A stretch of 32,167 nt of DNA from Bacteroidales bacterium. Its GTDB lineage: Bacteria > Bacteroidota > Bacteroidia > Bacteroidales > F082. The DNA is taken from positions 1-32,167 of the forward strand of contig JAFGYB010000034.1 in NCBI GenBank assembly GCA_016936355.1. The letters are read 5' to 3'. Shown here in pieces: positions 16,703 through 25,297 of the stretch; the first letter of the stretch is position 1, and each line of letters begins with the position of its first letter. Below the pieces are notes generated by a model. It had not been told where the DNA came from and did not search any database. It worked only from the letters and a program-made list of their open reading frames with translations. The translations under genes and the position numbers were made by a program.

Positions 16703-16710
16703 TACATTTG
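16703..16710 (+). promoter_or_regulatory. -7 element for tamL
   Basis: TACATTTG is a perfect TAnnTTTG match 14 bases before the tamL ATG, implying a leader of only about 10 bases. The rest of the 347-base gap from 16378 holds the terminator, tRNA-Val and its promoter. Confidence 0.65.
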
Positions 16711-16724
16711 CTTTTAGATACACT

Positions 16725-19085
16725 ATGAAATTGAGAAAAAAGTCCGTCATCCTGTTTGTCCTTATTTCTCTGCTCTTGGCAGGAATTTCTTCCTGTTCTG
16801 TTCAAAAATATATTCCAAAGAATAAGTTTTTGTTGGGAAGCAGTAAGATTAAGATTGAGGGAAAAAAGGGAGTTCCTTCTCCGGATGTGAATGAGATCAG
16901 ACAATACATTCAACCCAAACCCAATAAAAAGTTTTTGCTTACAAGGCTCAATCTATGGGCGTATTATAGAAACCAGAAAAAGTCAACCTGGTTTAATCGT
17001 TGGCTGAACAAGCGAATAGGGGTAAAGCCGGTGTATTTCAATGCGGAAGATGTTAGTGTGAATGCCCGCCGGATTAAAAGTTACCTCGGAGATGTGGGGT
17101 ATTTTGATGCTTCTGTGCGTTTTCAAACGGTGAAACAGGATCATCAAAAATCTATTTTATACACCATCTTGGCAGGTCAGCCCTACCGGTATAACAAGGT
17201 CAGATATGCTATTGAGGACACAACACTAACTCCTTTTTTGAAGTCTCTCCCGGCTAAGAAGCTGATAAAACCAGGAGCTATCTTCAATGCCTTTCATATG
17301 GACGATGACCGGAATAAAGTCAACGACCTGTTGCGGGGCAAAGGATATTATTATTTTAACCGAAACTTTGTACAGTATGTGGTGGACACTAATCTGCGGG
17401 ATCATAAAGCCAATGTCAGAATAGTGTTGAAAGCCATTGAAGTGCCCAATGTAGAACATCCGGGTACTTATATTCTGAAGCCCCATATTCGTTATTTTGT
17501 GAAAAACGTCTGGATTACTCCAAATTATCAGTTTACCGGTTTTGATCAATACGATACGGTACCCCATGTGATTCATTTCCGCGGTGATACTACAAATTTT
17601 GTCTATCATTTTCTTCAGACTCCTTCCCGGAGATTCAGGTTGCGAACCTTCGACAATGCCATCAAAATCAAACCGGGTCGGCCCTATTCAGATAAAAGTG
17701 TACAGGATACGTATAACAACCTGTTTCGATACCGGGTATTGCGCTCAGTGAATGTGGGTTTTGATACGCTGGGACTTAAAAGAAATCCGAATGTACCGAT
17801 TGGTTATCTGAACTCGAGAATCACCATGCAAACCAATAAGCTGAACAATTTCTCAGTGGAAACGATGGGGACTAACTCCAGCGGAAACCTGGGCGTCAAC
17901 GGAAGTGTTTCCTACTCGAACCGGAATATCTTCAGGGGCGGTGAGGTGTTCAACCTATCCCTTACCGGTGGTTTTGAGGCTCAGAAACAAGCTGCCATCA
18001 GCGACACGGGGACTACCGTAAACAATGCCCTCTTCAATACGTTTGAGACAGGCGTGAATGCCTCCATCTATTTTCCCATGGTGTTATTCCCGTTCCGGCA
18101 TATCAGGCTGATTGGAAATTCGCAAACCAGTGTAAATGTGGGGTATAATTATCAGTTAAGACCCTATTATGCACGCAGTATTACCAATGCCGACTTGGGT
18201 TATTCGTGGGAACAAAGTGCAAAGATTCAGCATCTGCTCACTCCCCTGAATATCAATTTTGTGAAAGTGAATCCCAGTCCCGAATTTGCTGCAATTCTGG
18301 CAAAAGAAACGAATATTCGTTTGAAAGAGCAATATTCCAACCACATGATATTCGGCTTGAAATACAGTTTTATTCTGAACAATCAGCAGTCGGGATCGAA
18401 GAAGAATTTTAATTATTTTAGACTCGATTTTGAAAGTTCCGGAAACCTGTTGTATGGACTGAACCACCTGTTGGGAACCAAAAGAACTACTGAAGGGTAC
18501 TATTCTCTGTTCGGCGTTCGCTATTCTGAATATACGCGCATCAGTGCCGACTTCAGGCAATACATCTATGTGGATAATCAGGGGGCTGTTTTGGTGCTGC
18601 GATCCTATATTGGCGCTGCCATTCCATACGGGAATTCGATGGAAATTCCCTATGAAAAAGGATTTTATGCCGGTGGGGCTAATGGCATGCGTGGCTGGCA
18701 TTTCAGAATGCTGGGGCCGGGTGGATACAGCGGAAATGATGTGTATGAGCGGATCGGAGACATTAAGCTGGAAGGCAATGTGGAATTGCGTTTCCCCATT
18801 TACAAATTCTTTAAAGGGGCACTTTTTACCGATGCCGGAAATATTTGGAATTACAACGCCTCCACAACCTATCCAAACGGGCAGTTCAAATGGAATACTT
18901 TTTTAAGTCAGTTGGCTTTTGATACCGGTTTTGGCTTTAGGTTTGACTTCACCTACTTTGTGGTGCGGTTGGATGTGGCTGCTCCCATTGTCAATCCGGC
19001 CTATCCGGTAGGCACAAGATGGCGATTGCCTTATTTGAAGTGGAACGATTTTATCGGTAACTTCGGTATCGGTTATCCTTTTTAG
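16725..19085 (+). CDS. tamL: TamL-type outer membrane lipoprotein of the BamA/TamA (Omp85) family
   Basis: 786 residues. The signal ends in a lipobox (LLLAGISSC, Cys24), which sets TamL apart from ordinary TamA. Residues about 35-390 form POTRA-like repeats of the periplasmic arm; from about 390 the Omp85 barrel begins (NNFSVETMGTNSSGNLGVNGS, then RNIFRGGEVFNLSLTGGFE). The loop-6 motif of the family (VRGF/Y) appears as MRGW at 655-658 in GGANGMRGW, and the protein ends in the aromatic residue Phe (GIGYPF), as barrel proteins do. In Bacteroidota, TamL works with TamB-like proteins in outer membrane biogenesis; no tamB gene follows here. Instead a helicase gene starts 12 bases later. Confidence 0.9.
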   Translation: MKLRKKSVILFVLISLLLAGISSCSVQKYIPKNKFLLGSSKIKIEGKKGVPSPDVNEIRQYIQPKPNKKFLLTRLNLWAYYRNQKKSTWFNRWLNKRIGVKPVYFNAEDVSVNARRIKSYLGDVGYFDASVRFQTVKQDHQKSILYTILAGQPYRYNKVRYAIEDTTLTPFLKSLPAKKLIKPGAIFNAFHMDDDRNKVNDLLRGKGYYYFNRNFVQYVVDTNLRDHKANVRIVLKAIEVPNVEHPGTYILKPHIRYFVKNVWITPNYQFTGFDQYDTVPHVIHFRGDTTNFVYHFLQTPSRRFRLRTFDNAIKIKPGRPYSDKSVQDTYNNLFRYRVLRSVNVGFDTLGLKRNPNVPIGYLNSRITMQTNKLNNFSVETMGTNSSGNLGVNGSVSYSNRNIFRGGEVFNLSLTGGFEAQKQAAISDTGTTVNNALFNTFETGVNASIYFPMVLFPFRHIRLIGNSQTSVNVGYNYQLRPYYARSITNADLGYSWEQSAKIQHLLTPLNINFVKVNPSPEFAAILAKETNIRLKEQYSNHMIFGLKYSFILNNQQSGSKKNFNYFRLDFESSGNLLYGLNHLLGTKRTTEGYYSLFGVRYSEYTRISADFRQYIYVDNQGAVLVLRSYIGAAIPYGNSMEIPYEKGFYAGGANGMRGWHFRMLGPGGYSGNDVYERIGDIKLEGNVELRFPIYKFFKGALFTDAGNIWNYNASTTYPNGQFKWNTFLSQLAFDTGFGFRFDFTYFVVRLDVAAPIVNPAYPVGTRWRLPYLKWNDFIGNFGIGYPF

Positions 19086-19097
19086 TGAGAGGTATTT

Positions 19098-20525
19098 ATG
19101 TTGCAGGAAGAAAAACGTGCGTTGCGCAGTGCTTTTACTTATGATCCCACCGAGGATCAGAAAAAGGCAATGGAACATCTGGCAGCATTCGGAATATCTG
19201 AGAAGCCCAATCCGTTGTACTTATTGAAAGGATATGCGGGGACCGGTAAAACTTCGCTCATCAGTGCTTTTGTACGGAATCTGCTTCATAAGGACAGGAA
19301 ATTTGTGTTGCTGGCACCAACGGGCAGGGCTGCCAAAGTGTTGTCGCAATACACCGGATTTAAGGCATATACCATTCACCGATGGATTTACACTTCAGTG
19401 ATGCAGGCTGACGGACGGAGAAAAATGGTGCTCTCCAACAACCGCATGCAAAACACAGTTTTTGTGGTAGACGAAGCTTCTATGATTAACGATGCGGTTT
19501 CCGAATACGGCCTTTTTGACGGAAAAGGCCTTCTGGATGATTTGTTGCAGTTTGTTTTTCAGGGAAGTGGTAACAAGCTTTTGCTGGTTGGTGATACCGC
19601 TCAGTTACCTCCTGTTGGTCTGGACATCAGTCCGGCGTTGGATATTGATTACCTCAAATCTGCCTACAGTCTGACGGCTTTTTCTTTTGAAATGAAGGAG
19701 GTTATGCGTCAGTCTCTGGATTCAGGAATCTTGAAATCGGCTACTTTTTTGCGCGAAAAAATCAACAACCAAAGGGTGGAATTGCCTTATTTCAGGGCAA
19801 CTAATTTTTTAGCTGATGTTCAGAAAGTGGAAGATGCGTATGAACTGGAGGACCTTATGTTTCAGTCTTTTTCGGGAAAGCGAACCGGTGAAGGGATTGT
19901 GATTACAAGAAGTAATAAAGGGGCTAATTTGTTTAATAAACAGATCCGGAATTTTATTCAGCAGAAGGAATCTGAGCTGGAGGCTGGTGATCAGCTGATG
20001 GTGGTAAAGAATAATTATTTCTGGCTGGATGCCAAATCCAGGGCTGGTTTCATAGCGAACGGTGATATTGCTGAAGTCGTTCGGGTTAACTACGTGGAAG
20101 ATGTTTATGGCTTCCGTTTTGCCGATGCTGAGATTGTGTTGCTGGATTATCCCGAAGAAAAAGAACTGACAGTTAAATTGATTCTGGATGTATTGGATTA
20201 CCCGGGACCATCCCTGGGAGAGCAGGAGCACCGTTCACTGTTTGAACAGATAGAGGCCGATTATCAGGATATTCCGTCCCGGAGGAAACGGTTGGCTGCT
20301 TTACAGAAGGATCCCTACTTTAATGCTCTACAGGTTAAATATGCCTATGCGATGACTTGCCACAAAACCCAGGGGGGACAGTGGCCTGTGGTCTTCGTGG
20401 AGCAGGGCTATTTTACAGAGGAACAGTCGAATATAGAGTATTTACGCTGGTTATATACTGCCCTTACGCGCGCTACAGAAAGGGTTTATTTGCTGGGCTT
20501 TCAGCAGAGCTTCTTTGAAGAATAA
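19098..20525 (+). CDS. RecD-like superfamily 1 DNA helicase
   Basis: 475 residues. Walker A GYAGTGKT (45-52), motif Ia LLAPTGRAAKVL (71-82), Walker B VFVVDEASM (121-129), motif III LLLVGDTAQLPPVG (161-174), and in the C-terminal UvrD_C_2 region YAMTCHKTQGGQWPVVFVE and LYTALTRATERVYLLG. This is the AAA_30 / RecD2-Pif1 layout: an ATP-driven 5' to 3' helicase acting in replication or repair. It lacks the long N-terminal region of RecD2 and no recB or recC is near. It starts 12 bases after tamL without a promoter of its own, so it is probably co-transcribed. It ends 4 bases from the convergent patatin gene. Confidence 0.9.
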   Translation: MLQEEKRALRSAFTYDPTEDQKKAMEHLAAFGISEKPNPLYLLKGYAGTGKTSLISAFVRNLLHKDRKFVLLAPTGRAAKVLSQYTGFKAYTIHRWIYTSVMQADGRRKMVLSNNRMQNTVFVVDEASMINDAVSEYGLFDGKGLLDDLLQFVFQGSGNKLLLVGDTAQLPPVGLDISPALDIDYLKSAYSLTAFSFEMKEVMRQSLDSGILKSATFLREKINNQRVELPYFRATNFLADVQKVEDAYELEDLMFQSFSGKRTGEGIVITRSNKGANLFNKQIRNFIQQKESELEAGDQLMVVKNNYFWLDAKSRAGFIANGDIAEVVRVNYVEDVYGFRFADAEIVLLDYPEEKELTVKLILDVLDYPGPSLGEQEHRSLFEQIEADYQDIPSRRKRLAALQKDPYFNALQVKYAYAMTCHKTQGGQWPVVFVEQGYFTEEQSNIEYLRWLYTALTRATERVYLLGFQQSFFEE

Positions 20526-20529
20526 AACA

Positions 20530-21399
20530 TCACAATATTTTGTTTTTATCGACCCATCTTACAAATTGTTTTCCGGCTGTTTCCCCCATTTTAATAATCT
20601 CATCGGCCTTGTCAAAGGCAGCCCAGGAAACGTTATGCAGATTGCAGTGAACAATTTTATCGGCGGAGCTCATTTTTAGTTGTGCCAGATGGTCTTCCCT
20701 AATCGCTTCAGCTCGTTGCAGAATCATGATGCCGCTTTTAATTTCCGTCGGTTTCTTCATCGGTTGACTTACATCCACCCCTACAATCAATTCATTCTCG
20801 TTTTTTTGAAAATGGTTGGTGGGAACCAGGTTTGTAACCCCGCCGTCCACAAGCATGAATTTGTTGTAGGGAACCGGAGGAAAGTAGCCTGGTACGGCTG
20901 AACTGGCCTGAATGGCTTTGCGCAAACTCCCTGAATCGATTCGCACTTCCTTTCCGGTGAGAATATCATTGGCTGTGACGGAGAAGGGAACAGGAAGATC
21001 TTCAATCTGGGCTTCCGGATATTCAGCGTAAATTTTTTCAACCACTTCCAGATCGTAAATGCTGGAATGAGCCAGGGTTCTAAAGAAGGATATCCCCACT
21101 TTGATACGCCCGAGTACCAGCGTGGCCTTACTTCGTATGTCTTCTCCATGCCGGTCGATGGAAGCAAAATCATCAAAATTAAACTCCTTGAACAGGGGGT
21201 TGTTGATGAACCGATAGGTGTGTTCTTCTACCTGTTTAACATCCTGAAACAGGCAGTAAGCTCCTCCGATCATGGCGCCCATACTGCAACCTGAAATCCT
21301 GCTGATGGGTAACTTTTCCTTTTCCAGTATTCGAAGAAATCCGATGTGAGCCAACCCACGTGCGCCTCCACCACCTAATGCAACAGCCAGTTTTTTCAT
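20530..21399 (-). CDS. Patatin-like phospholipase
   Basis: 289 residues, a single patatin domain. The oxyanion-hole loop LGGGGARGLAHIGFL (8-22), nucleophile Ser39 in GCSMG (37-41) and the catalytic Asp185 in VDGGVTNLVP form the Ser-Asp dyad. It has no signal peptide, so it is a cytoplasmic or peripheral lipid acyl hydrolase, in the class of RssA/NTE-like bacterial proteins. Its lipid substrate is not evident. It follows the MFS transporter gene by 35 bases on the same strand and may be read through from it, though a near-perfect -7 element also lies in the gap. Confidence 0.92.
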   Translation of the reverse strand: MKKLAVALGGGGARGLAHIGFLRILEKEKLPISRISGCSMGAMIGGAYCLFQDVKQVEEHTYRFINNPLFKEFNFDDFASIDRHGEDIRSKATLVLGRIKVGISFFRTLAHSSIYDLEVVEKIYAEYPEAQIEDLPVPFSVTANDILTGKEVRIDSGSLRKAIQASSAVPGYFPPVPYNKFMLVDGGVTNLVPTNHFQKNENELIVGVDVSQPMKKPTEIKSGIMILQRAEAIREDHLAQLKMSSADKIVHCNLHNVSWAAFDKADEIIKMGETAGKQFVRWVDKNKIL

Positions 21400-21413
21400 G
21401 ATTCTGATTTTCG

Positions 21414-21421
21414 ATAAAGTT
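21414..21421 (-). promoter_or_regulatory. Possible -7 element for the patatin gene
   Basis: TAACTTTA on the minus strand matches 7 of 8 bases of TAnnTTTG, 14 bases before the ATG at 21399 and 13 bases after the MFS gene ends. Confidence 0.35.
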
Positions 21422-21434
21422 AAGATTTAATTTT

Positions 21435-22688
21435 TTAAATCACCTTTTTACGTTCTTTTAAAATAAAGAGAGGAAACAGCAGAAAAAGCAATCCGGTGGT
21501 TACAGCAATTCCGGAACCAATCCCTATTTGCTGTACCAGAAACCCAAGGATTAAGGCGATGACGGAGCCGAACAGGGATTGTGCCTGCGATTGCACGGAG
21601 AGTACGGTGGCCATAGCCTGTTCATGCGATTGTTCAGCAATAAACGAAACCCCAATGGGTTTGCGAAGGTTTTCGATGATCAGAATAAAGACAAACAGCA
21701 ATACAGCAACCAAAGGGATTTTAAATATATAGAACACTCCGCTTAAGATGCCTGCGATTAATCCTGCAATTAAAGTACTATTCAGCGGGCGGTGATAATC
21801 TTTAAACCGGTTCCGGAATTTTCCAGCAGAACGGGAGGTATAGGAAGTGGCCAGGTACACAAAGAAATAAACGATCCCCAATACAATGGCTGTTTTTTGT
21901 TTGGTACTTGTACCGGGTAAGAGGGACAGCGAAAGGGCAAAGGTGACGATCAACGGTTGAATGTAGTCTTTGATAACCTTGTAATAGGCTGTATAAATGG
22001 AAACACTGGTCAGAGAGCGAAACATAGTCCAGCTTTTCAAACTGAGAACAAACGCAGTAAAAACCTCTTTGATTTTGTGCTTTACTGTGTCAGTCTTCAG
22101 TTTTTTAGTTTCACCGTCCAGATAGGACGGGTAGGAGGCAACCAGGAGCATATCCAGAATATAGGGGACTACCGAGGCGGCAAAAATAACTTTGTAATTA
22201 CCTGTGAAAAATACAAGAACTCCGGCGATGAGCGAAGAAAGAGCCGAACCCATTTGTGACCACGATCGGGTGTGGCCGTAATAATTTGTCTTTTGAGCCG
22301 ATAAGTTTTGTTTTTTAAGATAATGAAAAATCATGGCTTTATGTACCCCGGTTCGGAATGAATCAGCTACGGCAAAAAACAGCATGGCAACAATTAAAAT
22401 GCCGTAATGTTCGGAGCCGTAAAAAAGGGCGAAAGACAAAATATAAATGAGAAAAGAAGTGACCAGTGTTTTTTTTCTTCCCAGGCTGTCGGCCAGGAAA
22501 CCGCTGGGGATTTCAAGCAGGGCCGTTGTAATTTCACGGATGGAATACAGAATGCCTATTTGGATGAAATTAACCCCTTTCGAAAGGAGGAACAAAATAA
22601 AGAAAGCTTCATAAAAACGAAGATTTTTAAGGAACCCGTACAGCGAAAATTTATAGTACTGCAGGTTTTTGTTTATTTTTTGTTCCAT
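21435..22688 (-). CDS. MFS transporter
   Basis: 417 residues with about twelve hydrophobic segments. The loop between helices 2 and 3 reads GFLADSLGRKKTL, the major facilitator signature (G-x-x-x-D-x-x-G-R-K/R). A charged cytoplasmic loop lies in the middle (about residues 190-215), as expected between the two six-helix bundles. The substrate cannot be read from sequence; the protein ends with a basic tail (ILKERKKVI). A perfect -7 element lies 22 bases upstream. The patatin gene follows after 35 bases. Confidence 0.88.
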   Translation of the reverse strand: MEQKINKNLQYYKFSLYGFLKNLRFYEAFFILFLLSKGVNFIQIGILYSIREITTALLEIPSGFLADSLGRKKTLVTSFLIYILSFALFYGSEHYGILIVAMLFFAVADSFRTGVHKAMIFHYLKKQNLSAQKTNYYGHTRSWSQMGSALSSLIAGVLVFFTGNYKVIFAASVVPYILDMLLVASYPSYLDGETKKLKTDTVKHKIKEVFTAFVLSLKSWTMFRSLTSVSIYTAYYKVIKDYIQPLIVTFALSLSLLPGTSTKQKTAIVLGIVYFFVYLATSYTSRSAGKFRNRFKDYHRPLNSTLIAGLIAGILSGVFYIFKIPLVAVLLFVFILIIENLRKPIGVSFIAEQSHEQAMATVLSVQSQAQSLFGSVIALILGFLVQQIGIGSGIAVTTGLLFLLFPLFILKERKKVI

Positions 22689-22710
22689 GGGTTATTCCCT
22701 AATGTTCTGT

Positions 22711-22718
22711 CAAAGATA
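22711..22718 (-). promoter_or_regulatory. -7 element for the MFS transporter
   Basis: TATCTTTG on the minus strand is a perfect TAnnTTTG match, 22 bases before the ATG at 22688. Confidence 0.65.
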
Positions 22719-22829
22719 GAAAACAGTCGCTGAAAAAGGAGAGCCTATTTTTCGATAAAACAGATTAACGCATAAGAGATCAGAATAATTAGTATTTCGC
22801 TCTGATAATGAGTGTGTAATAAAAATTAT

Positions 22830-22837
22830 TATCTTAG
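22830..22837 (+). promoter_or_regulatory. Possible -7 element for the four-helix membrane protein
   Basis: TATCTTAG matches 7 of 8 bases of TAnnTTTG and lies 27 bases before the ATG at 22865. Confidence 0.35.
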
Positions 22838-22864
22838 CAAGAACTCAATCCAACTCCAATCGCT

Positions 22865-23443
22865 ATGAAAGAATTTCTGTTTCTTCTTCCCTCTAAAATG
22901 GCTCGTTTGCACTGGATTTCTATACTTGTTGTCCTGGAATTGCTTTTTTTATGGGCCTTTAACGGATTGTTCCCTTTTAGTATTTTCAAATTAAAAGAAT
23001 TATCCGGAGGACTGGGAATGCCCGATGAAAATTTATTTTATTCATACAATCAGTTGTTCCGGTTGTTTGATCAGTACGGAGCCAGTGGCCGTGCACTGTA
23101 CCTGAAACTGCAATGGATCGATATGGGTTATCCGGTGGTTTACTCTCTTCTGCTGGGAAGTTTGCTTGCAGTCTTTTGTAAGAATTCCCGGTTTGCATGG
23201 ATGATGCTCCTGCCTTTTTTAGCGGCTGTTTTTGATCTGACTGAAAACATCCTGCTGCGCATTGGTGTACTTTCTTTTCCCAACCTGGATAGCGCACTGG
23301 TACAAGTAGCATCGATGGCAACTTTCCTGAAGTGGGTCATGCTCTTGCTCACCTTAATAGCCCTTATTGTTGGAGTAACAGCACGCATTGTCCTGTGGGC
23401 CAAGAAACACAACAAAGCGGTTAGCGGTGTTTCCTCAAATTGA
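22865..23443 (+). CDS. Unrecognised four-helix membrane protein
   Basis: 192 residues; I do not recognise the family. Hydrophobic segments lie at about 16-40, 77-98, 102-122 and 150-178, with a soluble loop of about 35-40 residues after the first (KLKELSGGLGMPDENLFYSY, then LFDQYGASGRALYLKLQWID). The third helix carries the polar motif FDLTENILL, with Asp, Glu and Asn inside a membrane segment, which suggests a functional or packing site. The C-terminus is basic (LWAKKHNK), consistent with a cytoplasmic tail. The coding look is good: steady codon use and its own near-consensus promoter. Its last nine bases overlap the end of the convergent hydroxylase gene. Confidence 0.8.
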   Translation: MKEFLFLLPSKMARLHWISILVVLELLFLWAFNGLFPFSIFKLKELSGGLGMPDENLFYSYNQLFRLFDQYGASGRALYLKLQWIDMGYPVVYSLLLGSLLAVFCKNSRFAWMMLLPFLAAVFDLTENILLRIGVLSFPNLDSALVQVASMATFLKWVMLLLTLIALIVGVTARIVLWAKKHNKAVSGVSSN

Positions 23444-25159
23444 TGTGTTCTGAGGAATCTTCATGTGTTTTAGATCTTTACGTCCTTTTTTCAACGCTTT
23501 CAAAAACTGGATGATCTCGTTTCGTAATGCATTACTGGATTGACTTTCCGGTGTGTATTCCAACAACATATAAGCCAACAACCATTCGTCGGGGTATTCG
23601 GAACGAATCTTATCCCACAAGGTGGAAATTTTCTTCAAGGATTCTGAATTCTCCAGTTCTCTTACCTGGTCATACAAAACAAACAACCTCTTTTCCTTAT
23701 CGGAATAACTCGGCTTGTGTGTCTTTTCTTCCGGAGGATCAAAACGGATCCCATACCCATCCGGATCGGCCGGACCGTAAAAAGCAGAAACAATTTTTTC
23801 ACCCACCGCCATATCGTAAACACCCCATGAGGGTTGGAACAGTACTTCTCCTTCGAGTGTTACCGTGCATTCGGAGAAGCGCATCAAAATAATTTTTCCT
23901 TCCTTTCGGGTGATGTTTTGCAAAACACCTTCCACCAGTACATTGCTTTCCAGTTCCAGCCGGCAGGGGTTTCCTTTGACAATTCCCAGTTGTTTCAGGT
24001 CACTGTTGCTCAACAATCGCATGGGTTTTAAACTGCCTTTTAATTTCCCTACGGGTGATCCAAAGCCTTCCTTATGCATTTGTTTTGAATGCCCGACCAA
24101 CATTTTATCGTCATAATTCAGCGTAACGGGTCCCGTTGCCTGGATATAGGCTGTTTGCCCGGCATGGGTTCTGACACCGGTGAAAACCCCCGAAACCTGG
24201 AGTCCTGAACTATAAACCACGGTGGAAACACCACCCGATTCGATGGCTTTCATGACTCCGTCAATCCCTCCGGTTTGAATAGCCATCAAGCTGGAAAATT
24301 CATTCAAAACACTGGAAAGGTGTTCGAAATTCGGAGTAACGAACAGTTGTTCCTGAGGTTTGGTAATGTCAAAACTAAAGTCCATGGCATCCAGACTATA
24401 GGGGATTTTTTTTACCTTTTTACTGAGCGCATCTTTCCCTTCTTTAATGGAAGAAAGCAACCCTGCGCCGTAGATCTTGGGATGTTCCAAATCACCGACC
24501 AGTCCGTATTCAACGGTCCACCAGTGCAGGTTTCGAATGAGTGCCAGTTCGGAAGGCGGTCCCATATGTGTATTGATGAATTCAATGTTCTGTTCGGCTT
24601 TTGCAATTTCCTCTTCCGGAATATTGCTGGCCGCTTTCAGTATGGATAAATGACGTATGGCTTCGTATAATTCATTGTCTTTTCGCGACGGGAAGGCGCG
24701 ATACCCTAATATTCCAAAGTCAATTAAATACCTGGAATAATCAGGATCTGCAATGATGGGGGCATGACCTGCTGCTTCATGAATAATATCCGGTGCCGGA
24801 GTATAACCAATCTGGTTGACGTTGCGGATGTCTGCTGCAATCACCAGTACCCGGTAAGCCTGAAAGGCCATGAAGGCAGAAGGCGGGATAAAACCGTCCA
24901 CACACACCGCCGCCCAACCGATGTTGGACAAAATGTGGTTCATTTCTTCAATAGAGGGAATATACTCGGTGGATATTCCTGTCTTTTTTAGCCCTTCCAT
25001 GTATGCGGAATGGGCTGTTTTTTTGAGATAAGCTTTGTTCTTTCGCATGACATAACGCCATACTGCGTGGTCGCGGGCTGTATACTGTCCATAGTTTTGG
25101 TCCACAACAAAATCACTAAGAAAAGAAGGCAGCCTGTCAATAATCGGATTTGATTCCAT
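23435..25159 (-). CDS. Aromatic amino acid hydroxylase (pterin-dependent), long form
   Basis: 574 residues. The catalytic domain (about 20-250) has the iron ligands His127 and His132 in PDIIHEAAGHAPII and Glu217 in HWWTVEYGLVG, the facial triad of the phenylalanine/tyrosine/tryptophan hydroxylase family. The short bacterial enzymes are about 260-300 residues; here about 320 more follow: a beta-rich stretch (about 300-465, with repeats such as SSGLQVSGVFTGVRTHAGQT and ESNVLVEGVLQNITRKEG) and a helical end. The probable reaction is Phe to Tyr using tetrahydropterin and oxygen. The substrate is inferred, and no pterin dehydratase or reductase gene is nearby. It implies at least occasional oxygen use. 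Confidence 0.9.
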   Translation of the reverse strand: MESNPIIDRLPSFLSDFVVDQNYGQYTARDHAVWRYVMRKNKAYLKKTAHSAYMEGLKKTGISTEYIPSIEEMNHILSNIGWAAVCVDGFIPPSAFMAFQAYRVLVIAADIRNVNQIGYTPAPDIIHEAAGHAPIIADPDYSRYLIDFGILGYRAFPSRKDNELYEAIRHLSILKAASNIPEEEIAKAEQNIEFINTHMGPPSELALIRNLHWWTVEYGLVGDLEHPKIYGAGLLSSIKEGKDALSKKVKKIPYSLDAMDFSFDITKPQEQLFVTPNFEHLSSVLNEFSSLMAIQTGGIDGVMKAIESGGVSTVVYSSGLQVSGVFTGVRTHAGQTAYIQATGPVTLNYDDKMLVGHSKQMHKEGFGSPVGKLKGSLKPMRLLSNSDLKQLGIVKGNPCRLELESNVLVEGVLQNITRKEGKIILMRFSECTVTLEGEVLFQPSWGVYDMAVGEKIVSAFYGPADPDGYGIRFDPPEEKTHKPSYSDKEKRLFVLYDQVRELENSESLKKISTLWDKIRSEYPDEWLLAYMLLEYTPESQSSNALRNEIIQFLKALKKGRKDLKHMKIPQNTSI

Positions 25160-25188
25160 AACTTATTTAGACTGTTTCAATATAACCC

Positions 25189-25196
25189 CAAAAGTA
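25189..25196 (-). promoter_or_regulatory. -7 element for the aromatic amino acid hydroxylase
   Basis: TACTTTTG on the minus strand is a perfect TAnnTTTG match, 29 bases before the ATG at 25159, in the 138-base gap after the DUF5723 gene. Confidence 0.65.
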
Positions 25197-25297
25197 ACGA
25201 TAATTTCTCTAGATATGAAATAGGATTCCCCTGGAAAAGGGAATGAATTTTTAATAAGATGTTAACCGGATGATTTATACGGTATTGGAAGAAAGAT

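Noticed and set aside
25225..25244. Inverted repeat ATTCCC/GGGAAT as a terminator for the DUF5723 gene
   Set aside because: Only six base pairs with an 8-base loop and no T run on the minus strand.
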